64,000 nucleotides of DNA from positions 142,958 to 206,957 of the forward strand of contig LUVW01000037.1 of the NCBI GenBank assembly GCA_001661515.1, read 5' to 3'. The stretch comes from Capniomyces stellatus (Eukaryota > Kickxellomycota > Harpellomycetes > Harpellales > Legeriomycetaceae). This document shows, piece by piece, positions 35,032 to 45,084 of this stretch; within the stretch, counting starts at the first letter, position 1; each line of letters begins with the position of its first letter. The notes beneath the pieces were generated by a model. The model did not search any database and had not been told where the DNA came from. It saw only the letters and a program-made list of their open reading frames with translations. Position numbers and translations under genes: made by a program.

Positions 35032-36814
35032 CTATAGCTTAGACAGCATTGGAGGGTCTTTGACAAAATCAAAGTTATTGTTAATCTGGCTATTTTCGCC
35101 AGAGATTCTAAAAAGATTTTCCTGGACAAAGGAAGCAACAAGAACGCCACCTTCGTTGTAGAATCTGCCAGACAAAAATCCTCTTCCGTTGGCCAGCTTG
35201 GGGCATTCCAGTTCCAGAAGCAGCCAGTCGCCAGCGTTAAAGGTGCTGTGGAACCACATGCTGTGATCAAGAGAGCAGGTCATGTCGAGCTTTAGTTCGT
35301 CGTTGTAGCCAGAAAAGTACGGCAGGCCAGTAACAAAGAATATTCTAAAGTCAGCCATGATGGACAACAAAATGGACTGTAGTTGGGCCGTAGCATCGGT
35401 CAAGTCAAGGCCCAACTTTATCCATTTCAGAGTATATGGCACGCGAGTTTCAAAATTATCGATGCCCTTTGGAATAATGTTGTTTTTGGCATTTGACTGT
35501 ATTTTGTTGTGTATTTCAAACTGAGACTTTAAAAACTCGCTTTTTGGCTGAGCTTGGCGGTAGTAGAATGGGTACTCGTAGAAAATCTTTATATCGTGGT
35601 CACGGTTAAAGTCGTATGTTGTTCCCCCAACTATCATTATGCCAGTGTCGTTGAACTCGACGTCCTTTTCTAACGGGTATACCTCTGGCATTTTGAACTA
35701 CACACCAGTCAAAAGCAGTATAAGGGGGGGGGGGGGGGGGNNNNNNNNNNNNNNNNNNGGGGGGGGGGGGGGGGAGTTAAATTTTTTGTCAACACAGCAA
35801 CGTATGTATATCAATATATACACATCAACAGCGAATGGGATTTTAAACATTGTTTACCTGATGGCCAACATTCGATGTCTCTGGCTTTTGGAAACTGACA
35901 GTCATCATAAACAAAGTTTTGTTGTTTTGCTTTAAATAAACTAGACGTGTAGCAAATGATCTGCCTAACGAAGCCATGGGTGAGTTTAGGTGTTATTTAC
36001 GCCATAGTGCAAACACCAGGTGGAGTTAAAAGTTGAAGAATAAAGCAGCTCGTAGAGTGGGGAAGGGCAAGCGAGCGAGAAATACTCTTACCATCTCTTA
36101 TTCTCTCAACAAACAAATCAAGAGGACTGTCAGGACTACCAGCGAGAATAAAGTTTGAGTGTAGGGACTAGCAGTAGTTATACACAGACAGATTCAGAGT
36201 TTAAAAAAAACAGAATTTGTGGGCGTAACAAAAATATAGCTGGGCGTAAGAATGGAAAGAATGTGTATGACTATTTCTGTGATTATTGATGACTAGTGGC
36301 TGGGAATTGACTTACGTGGACAGTAAACTGTGGGTCTACTGTTAGGGTAGCTGCAGCAAGAGCCTGAGCTATCAACTGACCGCCTAATCCAAGCACATAC
36401 AGAAAAGTTGAAGTTTTTTTTTTTTGTTTTTTTTTGCTAACAAAAACAGTCAACTAAACAACGATGAACAAGAATAATAACGCTGTTTTATTATGTTTAC
36501 CATATATGCCCATATGTCCCTTGAATACCCAAGACTTTGTAGCCACGTACTTGTTGGCTTCAACCTCTAAAATGGCAACAATAAAAAGCAGCACAAAACA
36601 AAGTTGCGTTAGTTTAGTTGCGGTTGTTTATAGCATCAAAGGCTGGCAAAGAGACTACCGCGTTTTCCATGAAACTGGTGATATAGCCTGTATTTTATGA
36701 CTGGGGGGAAGAAGAAAACAAAGAGAAGCGATAAGCACCATGTGGGTATAAAATATTGTGGATACCTTCAACGTGCATATACTTTGATATTTCGCCTTTG
36801 ATTTTTTGTAACAT
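35032..36814 (-). CDS. TES1: Acyl-CoA thioesterase II, peroxisomal type (TES1/ACOT8), copy 5, ends SKL
   Basis: Exons 36814-36766, 36566-36501, 36383-36316, 36167-36092, 35964-35858, 35697-35032; 343 residues. First half: YGGGQLIAQALAAATLTVDP, SLHSNFILAGSPD, RDGRSFATRLV, TVSFQKPETSNVGHQ. Second half: CSLDHSMWFHSTFNAGDWLL, GRGFLSGRFYNEGG and SFVQENLFR, with the active-site Asp and Gln. The C-terminus DPPMLSKL ends in a canonical PTS1, unlike its close relatives copies 3 and 4. Intron 5 (35698-35857) contains the second poly-G assembly gap, so its length is unreliable. This is the 5'-most gene of the array in transcription direction and shares the highest visible identity with copy 3. Confidence 0.93.
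35724..35774. repeat. Poly-G tract containing an assembly gap (intron 5 of thioesterase copy 5)
   Basis: Seventeen G, 18 N (35741-35758), sixteen G. The same architecture as the poly-C gap near 1.1 kb. Confidence 0.95.
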
Positions 36815-37873
36815 TTCCGTTTTTTGTTTTTGTTTTTGTTGTTGCTGTGTGTACTTGAGATGGTAGTGTTTTATTTTGTAACGATAAGAGTCGGGCTAGT
36901 ACAGTTGTTGTAGTAGAGCAATGTTTTGTTTCTATTTAGCCTGATATATGGGTGCAAGAATATAAAGCCAAAACTAGGATTTATTTGGAAAAAAAGAAAT
37001 AAAGTAAATGAACGAGTGGCAGACACCATTGCACTTTGTTTTCCATCTTTTTTTTAAAAAAAAATAAAAAAGTAAAATAAAATGTGTAAATAGAAAAATG
37101 TATGAAAACGGTGTAAAACAAGAAAAAACGAGGGACTTGAAAATCGATAAATTAAATCGCACATGAAACCCGGAAATGACACAATCATATTCGTTTGATA
37201 TTTTTTTGTTGAAATTAAAGAGAAAAAAAACAATATTCCGATTGTAAAGCTAGCCAAGCAAATCAACAGATTTGCCAGGAAACTATGATTGGGAGCTTTG
37301 CCTATAAAATAAATATGCGATAATATAGAGCCATTAAAAATCGGTCGATGAGCATGAAATATACAGTTAGGATGGTTTGAATAGGGGATATACTGTTAGT
37401 ATGGTTTAAGCCAAGCACTTTGCCTGGCGTATAATATAACGCTGATAGTACACCCCGCCTATCTGGGGGAGGGGGAAGGCATTTCTGTGTGTTTTGAAAT
37501 GCCAAAACGGAAAAGTCATGGTGTATGAGGAAGTCAGGATGACTAGTCGATGATTAAAAAATCACAACATTGGTATTGTAGATATACCAAAAGCACAAAA
37601 CAATCCACAACTTTAGATGGATGATAAATTCTTGATAAAACTAAAAAAGCAATGTTGAATACAAACAAAAGACATATATACTCGATAAAAGTAGAAGCGA
37701 CGGGCCCAATATTGAAGTAGTTCATATAATTGAACTAGGGTTGGGTGGGCGAAATAAAGCCAAACTTTAATGATAATAGTTCAACAAAAATGGAATGACG
37801 GAAGTAATAATGAATAAAAGTAAAGAAAATAAAATAAAATAAAAGCAATAAAGAAAATATGGGTCGAGTAAAG
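36815..37873. other. Intergenic region between thioesterase copy 5 and SRP68
   Basis: About 1.06 kb upstream of the thioesterase array. AT-rich; no gene seen. Confidence 0.6.
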
Positions 37874-40199
37874 CTAGCGGCCTAAAAACGAAGTAAAAAT
37901 AGAGCCGATGCCCTTTGAAGGAGAATCAGTTGGTTTTGGGCTGTTGGAGCTAGAGTCCAAAGCAACAAAAGTGCCGGCCTTTTTAGCAAGCTTGTCAAGG
38001 TCCAAAGAAATGAAATCAGAGGCCAGGTCGTAGAAAATAGGCTTTGCAGGCAAGGGCTGGAACGTTAGAGAGGATGGAAGTGGTGCTGAAAGGGACGGGT
38101 CGCTGGACTTGGACGCGGAGTTGGACTTTGACTTGGAGTCAAGTGACTGTGATACTGAGCTCAACGCGGAAGCCTCAAGAATGCAAGAATCGATTTGGGA
38201 TTGCAGCATATCCAGAGTAAAGTAGGGAATGCGTTTAGAGTCATCCAAATCGCCAACAATCAGGGTTGTCAGGTCCCAGTAATTTGTGTTTTGTACGGGC
38301 TTTGTTTTCTTTGTCACCTGCAGTTGGGAGTCAGCAAGGCTTAGTAGCTGCAGCGACTCGTTGAGCCTTTGTCTTCCTGGAAGCATAAACGCCCTTGCAG
38401 AAATCATGTTTCTAACGGCCAAAGAAAAGTTTTTTGCAAACTCGACATTTTCGTCTGGTTTGTAGTTTTGGTCGTGTGACTTGAGCAGGTCAGACATTGC
38501 CTGGACGTGGAACACCAGGTTGTCAAGGTGTAAAGCACAGCTAGATAAGTTTGCTATGCTGAAAGACTTGCTCTCTCTCTTGGAATCCGTTCCATTTTCA
38601 TTTTCATTTTCCTTTTGGTTAGCCTCAGCCTTGGCCTTGATTTTTTTCTCCTTTCTTCTTGCTCTTTTTCCAGACTTGTGGCTTGGTTTCATCTCATTAA
38701 CAACCAGTGCTTCCACGTTTGAGTGTCCACATGGCGTTGGGTTGTTGATAGGAACTTGGGCACATAGATAATTCTCAACCGACCTCAAGTTGTTCAGCAT
38801 GTATTGGCAGTATCCTCCCGCCAAAACTGACTCTGCATCTGCTGCCTTTTGAACAAAGCTGCTCAGCACCACTTGCTTCCACGCCAAAACTGCTGGTTTG
38901 ATCCAGTCCTTCACTGCCTTTGTCGATGTGAAGCTTGGCCCCGCTAACTCTTTCTGTTTTGACTCTGCCTCCCGTGTTGCCTTTTGCGCCTTTCTGAGCA
39001 TTTCCGATAATCCCTCATCCAATTTGTCCATTTCAACAACTAAATTCCCCCATACAACCGAGTTTGGTCCTGCTTCTTTGCCTGCCCCACTAGCTTCCCC
39101 GCTGCCTTCGTTCTTGTTGTTGCTGCTGCCAAACTCTTCCAACTTTCTCAGCCTGGCCCCAAACCCTTCCATTTGCTCCTCCAGTTTCCCAATCTCACTG
39201 CTCTTGTTTTCTTTGACTTTCTCCATCCAGTCTGCTGATATTTTACCAATCTTCTGTTGCCTAGCTTCTGGAACTCCTAGTCTATAAGCTGCAAATCGGA
39301 ATTTTGGCTCATTCGATCCCATGAACACATTCATCGCCTTGGTATCCCCCGACATGCATTTTACCTTGCTTGAAATAGCCCCAAGTATCTCTCTACAGTT
39401 CACAATCCCCAATCACTATTTACCATCTGCTGTTTTTACCCACCAATATTACCCACCACCATTTCCTTCACTATTGCTGCCAATTCTTCAATCTCAGAAT
39501 AAATACTCAAATAAACTCAAATACTCACCTGCTAAAACTCATAAACCCTAAAGATGTATCCCAGCTTTCCTGCTCAAACTCCAGCTCTCCCACGAGCTCT
39601 GCCAAATATCCAAACAGCTGCAGATTGCTAATCAAGTCACACTTTCTTTCAAAAAACTCCGCCAAAACAACCCCGCTTTTAATTCCCGCTTTAAATCTCC
39701 TCACCATGTGGTATCTTTGTCTAGACTCCTCTGTTCGCCCATATTTCTCCTTCAGGCTATGAGCATCCGCCCATCGTCTTTCAATCTGGAACACCATGTA
39801 CTCCAACATCCATTCCTCAAAAACAAACTCATCTTTCTCTCCCCTCAATCCTTCGCTGATCTCTTTCAGCCAAAGCACACTGTTGACTTTGGCCTTGACC
39901 TTTGTCTTTGTCTTTTGCTTTCCCGAGACCTTGGAGCCTGGATTCTTTCTATTTCTTTCCTCCTTGCTCAATCTTTTCAATTGCTGTGTACAGTGCTGAT
40001 GGTATCTATCAAAATCCCGATTCTCCGTCCCGAATTTATTTCTGTGCTTGCAAACAAACGATATAACTATATATACATGTATGTAACGTCATTGCATCAT
40101 TGTCTTTTCTACTTTTGTACACCAACCCCATCCATCCTGGAAGAATTCTTCAATCTTACCGTTGAATTTCAACTTTTCTTCGTTTACTAGATCCGCCAT
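37874..40199 (-). CDS. SRP68: Signal recognition particle subunit SRP68
   Basis: Three minus-strand exons: 40199-40160, 40066-39529, 39392-37874; 698 residues (human 627). SRP68 binds 7S RNA and forms a dimer with SRP72 in co-translational targeting. Exon 1 codes MADLVNEEKLKFN; its phase-1 join to exon 2 gives FVCKHRNKFGTENRDFDRYH, which aligns with the SRP68 start, followed by HCTQQLKRL. The RNA-binding part has EESRQRYHMVRRFKAG. The middle has LGFMSFSREILGA, created by the exon 2/3 join, and EPKFRFAAYRLG. The C-terminus shows PAKPIFYDLASDFISLD and the terminal GIGSIFTSFLGR seen in SRP68 proteins. Inserts rich in Lys/Glu and Ser account for the extra length. Codons are G/A-ending in exon 2 and C/T-ending near the 3' end. 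Confidence 0.92.
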
Positions 40200-41058
40200 T
40201 ATACTGCCCTTGATTGTTACTACGTTATCTTTCTTTTACTAGCTGTTTCGTCTGGTTTGGTTTATCTGCGTTGTCTTTTCCCCTATTTTAAAGCAGTAAT
40301 TAAATTATATATTTTCTCCCATCAATCCAATTACAGATTGGTCTTTTTTTTAGCTTCTCTTTCTTTAATTTAAGAAAAAAGGACAAATCTGTCTATCCAA
40401 TCTTCAATTCTATTTTTACAAGTAGCGAAAATTACATCGTGCTGCCATCATCTCGCTTACCTTTAATTTCAGATTTCCGGCCTCCTATATCAACTATAGC
40501 TCAATCTTTTTATGCACGTTCCTTCCTGTTTTTAGCAATCTCAATGTATCTCTAAATCAAGGCAACCTATTTTCAATATTCGCCACGTCTTTTCTACACT
40601 TTTTTTTCCTGTTGCGATTATTGCGTTGATATTTATTTCATTACTTGAAAATTCCCCCATTATTTACAGCATATCTCTTTGGCCAATTCCATTTATTAAT
40701 TCTTTTAAACCAAACCATACTGATTCTACGTTTTCTAAATCCCACCTGCGATTTGATGGAAACTTTTCGACATTTCCAAAAATAAACACTAAAAAAAAAA
40801 ATTAAAAAAATCTAGTGTTTATCAAATCAATCCTCGAATAAATATAATATCCACCATCAAAGCCAACTGGATCACTGAGTACTGGTATTGATATTGATAT
40901 TTATTAATAGTTGTAACTGGAAACGAATTCTTTTTCTTCTTTTTCAACCAAAAAATACACTGCTTACTCTGTTGGCCTTAATTTTCAACCATCACTCCAT
41001 TTCCTATACCAGACACTAAACAAGGGTCAAAATAAACAAACACACACACACTTACAGT
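40200..41058. other. Divergent intergenic region SRP68 / AIM41
   Basis: AT- and T-rich, no gene seen. Confidence 0.6.
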
Positions 41059-41826
41059 ATGTCACTTTCCAGAGTCAGCAACTTTAATCGAGCATTCAAA
41101 TATGCCAAAAGTATTCGATTTTATACAGGTAATTTACTTGCTTGAATAGGCTTGGCTTAATCGTGACTTTTTTGTTTGTGATTTACCTAATTCATACCTC
41201 AATCACAGACACTGCCAAACATGAAGGGAGAGAATGGCGCTCAGTTATAGCACTAATGCGTTTGATTTTGATCAATATAAAGTAAAGGAATGTAATAAAC
41301 AAACCCGAATTGGTTGATTTTTTCTCTTTTACTAGGATCTACCGATGCGCCTGTGGAAACTTTGTACGGTAGGCTGAGAGCCGATATGAAAACATATATG
41401 CGCGCAAAGGACATCAAAAAGCTCAACATTGTAAAGTCGTTGCTGTCTGACATTACCTACGCCGAGAAGGATCCAAAGGCAAAGTCTGCTGACATCAAAG
41501 AAAACGACTCTAAAATCATCCCTATTCTCCAAAATGCAATCCAGCAGCGTAATGAGTCTGCAAACATATATACCGATGCTGGACGGCTGGATCTTGCTGC
41601 AGTTGAAAAGGAGCAATCCGAGTTAATATCCTCATACATTCCAACCCAGCTAACTGACTCTGAAATTGAAGAAAAGCTTTCAAATATAATTCGCGAAATC
41701 AACGCTACCGACCTCAAGTCTATGGGTGCCGTTATGAAGAAAGTCGACATTAACCCTGCGCATGCCCAGCGAAGCAGAGTTTCTGAAATTGCAAAACGTA
41801 TACTATCTAATTTACCAAAGGCATGA
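41059..41826 (+). CDS. AIM41: Mitochondrial GatB/YqeY-domain protein (Aim41-like)
   Basis: Two exons, 41059-41128 and 41336-41826, 186 residues (yeast Aim41 185). Exon 1 codes a short Ser/Arg/Lys/Phe-rich N-terminus (MSLSRVSNFNRAFKYAKSIR) that looks like a mitochondrial presequence. The rest is a YqeY domain: LYGRLRADMKTYMRAKDIKK, then LNIVKSLLSDITYAEK, NESANIYTDAGRLDLAAVEK, ISSYIPTQLTDSEIEE and LKSMGAVMKKV. YqeY domains resemble the tail of GatB, the tRNA-dependent amidotransferase subunit, but the role of free-standing fungal members is poorly known. The intron uses GTAATT and TAG, phase 1. Confidence 0.93.
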
Positions 41827-42836
41827 TTCAATGCCCCTTTCATAGAAAAATAAACAGTAAACCACCTTATTAGTAAAAGCATATATGTATATGCTTGACA
41901 GTTTAAATAGACACACTATATCTTGTTCTGATTTGTTAAACCATTTCCTTCCGCTAGCTTGTGAACAAAATAGCTACTTCTATGCTGAATTGGCTTATTG
42001 ATAGTATGCAAACTCATTACTTTTTTTTAAAAAAAAAAAACATCACCCACTCGTACACTCACCACATTTGATGGCATATTATATGACTTGTACCCGGGTT
42101 TGAATAATTAGTAAGACAAAAGCCACTTTCTCCATTTAGCAACAAAATCCCCCCAATAGCATTTGAAAAGTGCTTAACTATCGTTTCTTTTTCACTGCTC
42201 AAGCGCAAGTATTGCTTTTTTATGGCTTTGGACTGATGCGATTGGTAAATTGGTTGTATTCAACGCATTTGATTAAAATGTGGAGGAATTTCAGTGCTAT
42301 ACCATTGCATTTGCTCACTTTATTGCTTCTTAGTATAGTGATTACTAGCTTGATAATTTTCACTTGTAGACGCTCTTACATTTGACCATTATGAATATCC
42401 TTGGCATTTATTTCGGATTTGCTTTTCAATTACAGTCAGAATACTTGTAGGCCTGGGAATTAAGGCATTTGCTCTTGGAAATGGTGGTTATAGTCAGTAC
42501 TTGTAAAGCACAATAGCTAAAGACTATAAACTCAAGATTATAAACTCAAGATCATAAACTCAAGACTATAAACTAAGGCTATAAACTCATGACTATAAAC
42601 TAAATACTGGAGGCTAAAAAATGTACTGACCTTATCATTTCCATACCAAGTAAAGCTTACAAATGTGTGTGCTATTATCGTGCTATAATCAACTTCTGTA
42701 AAGTATAAATTCTCGCACTATTTCTGTGTTTTTTATTCATTACAAGTCATTGAAAATATATACCTGTATATTTAAACAATTTTTTTATGGTCATATTCTA
42801 TACACCAATCTTGCAACAATTAGGTATTCCCAAAAT
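41827..42836. other. Intergenic region, AIM41 to unknown gene
   Basis: No gene seen; contains the 13-14 bp repeat listed separately. Confidence 0.6.
42520..42605 (+). repeat. ACTATAAACTCAAG-like minisatellite
   Basis: Six imperfect copies of a 13-14 base unit built on (G)ACTATAAACTCAA, about 230 bases upstream of the unknown gene's start. Confidence 0.85.
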
Positions 42837-43849
42837 ATGAACACCCCATTTAGTAAAGTTGAAGCAAAATCTTTCAAAGATAACTTAGGCGGCAAGACCG
42901 CGGTGAACAAAGAGGAAAAGGCAGCCCTAAGCCATGTTGACCTGAGACCCTCGTATTACAATAACGAAAGAGCAGAATCCGAATATAGTTTCAACAACAG
43001 CGCGGATCATATATCTGAAGCCACAAAGCCGTCGGACTATTCAGCAGCTACTCGAGCTTCTCGCTATGGCAACCTTCAGCACATTCTTAACAATCCCAAG
43101 TCCGAGAAAGATGTTTTTGCTGAAAACGAAGACGCTCTAATAAAGTAAACACATTATAACTGATTTGGTATTAGTTGAAGTGAGACTTTCTAAACAAGCA
43201 TTGCGCATACGCCCTGCAAAGCAATCTAACTTGAATATTACAGTTATGTTTAACAAAAAAAAAAACACTTTATAATTTGTACCAACTTAGCATGGCCATC
43301 GACTTGGTAATATTGGATGCAAATGGAGAAATGACAATAGAGTGCAGGGTGATGCACAGTTGTACTGTTGGTGAAATATTTTACTCTTATTATCCCGGAG
43401 CACCCAAGAACATGATATTTCGGGACTACTCTACCCACGGGATTATTAATCCAAAAAATCAAATTGGGAACCAAGTAGAGCCAAACTACCTCAGGCTAGT
43501 TGTGCAAGCACAAGTAGCCAATCCGATATTTGTACCAACATGGGATATCCCACAACTTAGTGAATATAGCACAAACCACAACAAAGGATATGGGTGCAGA
43601 CTTGAAAACATATTCAGCGCCAATAACTCGCCTATCACAGATGAATGCAACCCCAAGTTTCTGCCTAGCGAGCACAAAGCAACAAAATATGGCTATCAGT
43701 GCTTGAGGTCAAGTGGAGGTGACAAAGTGTTGGTGGAAAGCAATGGTGACAGCCAGTCTACTGAGAAGATGGCTGTTGACGATAGCGAGTATGATAGCCA
43801 AAGAAGCGCCTCGGCAGCACTGTTGCTGTTTTCCAGCAATACTAGATGA
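42837..43849 (+). CDS. Unknown protein, probably two exons
   Basis: Not recognised. Proposed exons 42837-43144 and 43291-43849, 288 residues, joined in phase 2 through an intron with donor GTAAAC (also used in thioesterase copy 5) and acceptor TTAG. The first part is polar and charged (starts MNTPFSKVEAKSFKDNLGG, Ser/Asn/Asp-rich). The second begins MAIDLVILDANGEMTIECR and contains a Cys/His-containing segment and PKNMIFRDYSTHGIINPKNQ, then a region rich in Asn and Ser. No signal peptide or clear membrane helix. Alternatively these are two genes: 103 residues from 42837 with a stop at 43146-43148, and 185 residues from 43292. I prefer one gene because the phase fits and the two parts are only 147 bases apart. 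Confidence 0.5.
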
Positions 43850-44190
43850 AAAGCGAGCAACGAATACATTGAGCTTGAAGAACCATTTTTTTACAATATA
43901 CTGGCCTTTTTTTTATCAAAACATTTATATAGTGTTTCGATGTTGGCAGTGTATACTTGGTACATTACAATAAATAAAAGCAAAAGCTAACATGATAAAA
44001 TTGCCCACACAAAAAAAAAGCATAAACAGCAATACAAAAGGACCCAAGTGTTTAGGAAACCAAAGTAAAATTAGTGTACTTTCTTGTATTAGTAGAAACT
44101 AAAAGAATGCGTAAGTTTAAAAATTAGCAATATGTTGTATTGAGAATAGAGAAATAGTGAGTAAAACAATTTAATTAAAAGCTGGCAAAG
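43850..44190. other. Convergent intergenic region
   Basis: AT-rich; no gene seen. Confidence 0.6.
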
Positions 44191-45084
44191 TTAAAAGTTG
44201 CTATCACGTGTGCGTGATCGAGCCAAGCCAAATGAAACACCTTCTTCTTTGGACTTGGTGTGAACCAAGCGGAGAGATTCGCGGGTGTTTACAAGCTCCA
44301 GAGGTGTGTCTTCATAGTTTTGTTCCGATGTCTTTGGAAGCTTGACAACAATTATTGGGACATCAACCTTGTTCAGGATGTATGTTGAAACGGATCCTAA
44401 AACAGCGCGCTTGGCAGCGTTATTACCACGGGATCCAATAATGATGGTTTCAATCTTGAGTTCGGCTACAGATTTGATGATGAACTTCTTTGGGTCAGCA
44501 TCAGAAATGATGAGCTGGGAGGTGATTCCGATATTAAGCAAATCCTTGCTAAGCTCTGCTACTTTCTTTTCAATAGCCTCTGTTGGGTCGACTGGGCGAA
44601 TGCTTTTGATGGCATCCATGAATGAGGCGGAAGGCTTTTCACGCGAGTAGATAAAGTATATGTGGTCTTGGTATGGCAAAAGTGCGCGTTTGAATGCCCT
44701 ATAAAATTGGTGGTATTTGTAGTTAACGTTAGTGTTGTCCAGCTAAAATTGATTGGTTTAAAGCCGAGTATTGAATAACAGCATTTGTAAGTAAAAACAT
44801 AAAGCCACTTTATCAATATAGACTCTGTAGGCCATATTTATATATTGCTATTTGTTTTAGTTCAGGTGCTGGTGTTAGTATAAAACAGCGTTGGTGCAAA
44901 CTTACCAGCTGAATGCATAGTTTGCTGATTCCGAGTTGTCAAAGCAGAACCCTACCAATCGCCTTTGTTCAAGAGGCAAGATTCTCTCAGGGGCCTCATC
45001 GGCTTTGATGGTAATAATGTCTAATCCACTTGCAAGCTCTTCGACTTGGTTTTGGGCGTTTAAATCTCCAACGGCTAGTGACAT
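44191..45084 (-). CDS. Universal stress protein family, ATP-binding type
   Basis: Two minus-strand exons, 45084-44906 and 44698-44191, 228 residues. The join (phase 2, GTAAGT donor) restores SANYAFSWAFKRALLP, the conserved start of helix 1 in UspA domains. The nucleotide-binding loop G-x-x-G-(9x)-G-S is complete: GSRGNNAAKRAVLGS, followed by VSTYILNKVDVPIIVVK, the usual final strand. An N-terminal extension of about 45 residues precedes the domain and a Ser/Arg/Glu tail follows. Fungal USP proteins are small cytosolic factors linked to stress and energy state; the precise role is unknown. The motif indicates the ATP-binding subclass. Confidence 0.9.

Larger units (their letters stand above)
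25450..36814 (-). other. Tandem array of five acyl-CoA thioesterase genes
   Basis: Five same-direction paralogs fill 11.4 kb. Each has six coding exons; the four internal ones are 66, 68, 76 and 107 nt in every copy, and junction phases are 1,1,0,1,0 throughout. Copies 1-2 have longer C-termini ending DSKL. Copies 3-5 share a C-terminal PPM motif and end STL, SNL and SKL. This is best explained by repeated unequal crossing-over from one ancestor. Confidence 0.93.

Noticed and set aside
39393..39412. Start of SRP68 part 2 as a separate gene at a TTG codon (39412)
   Set aside because: The phase-2 acceptor at 39393 joins it to the 5' exons and restores an SRP68-like sequence across the junction.
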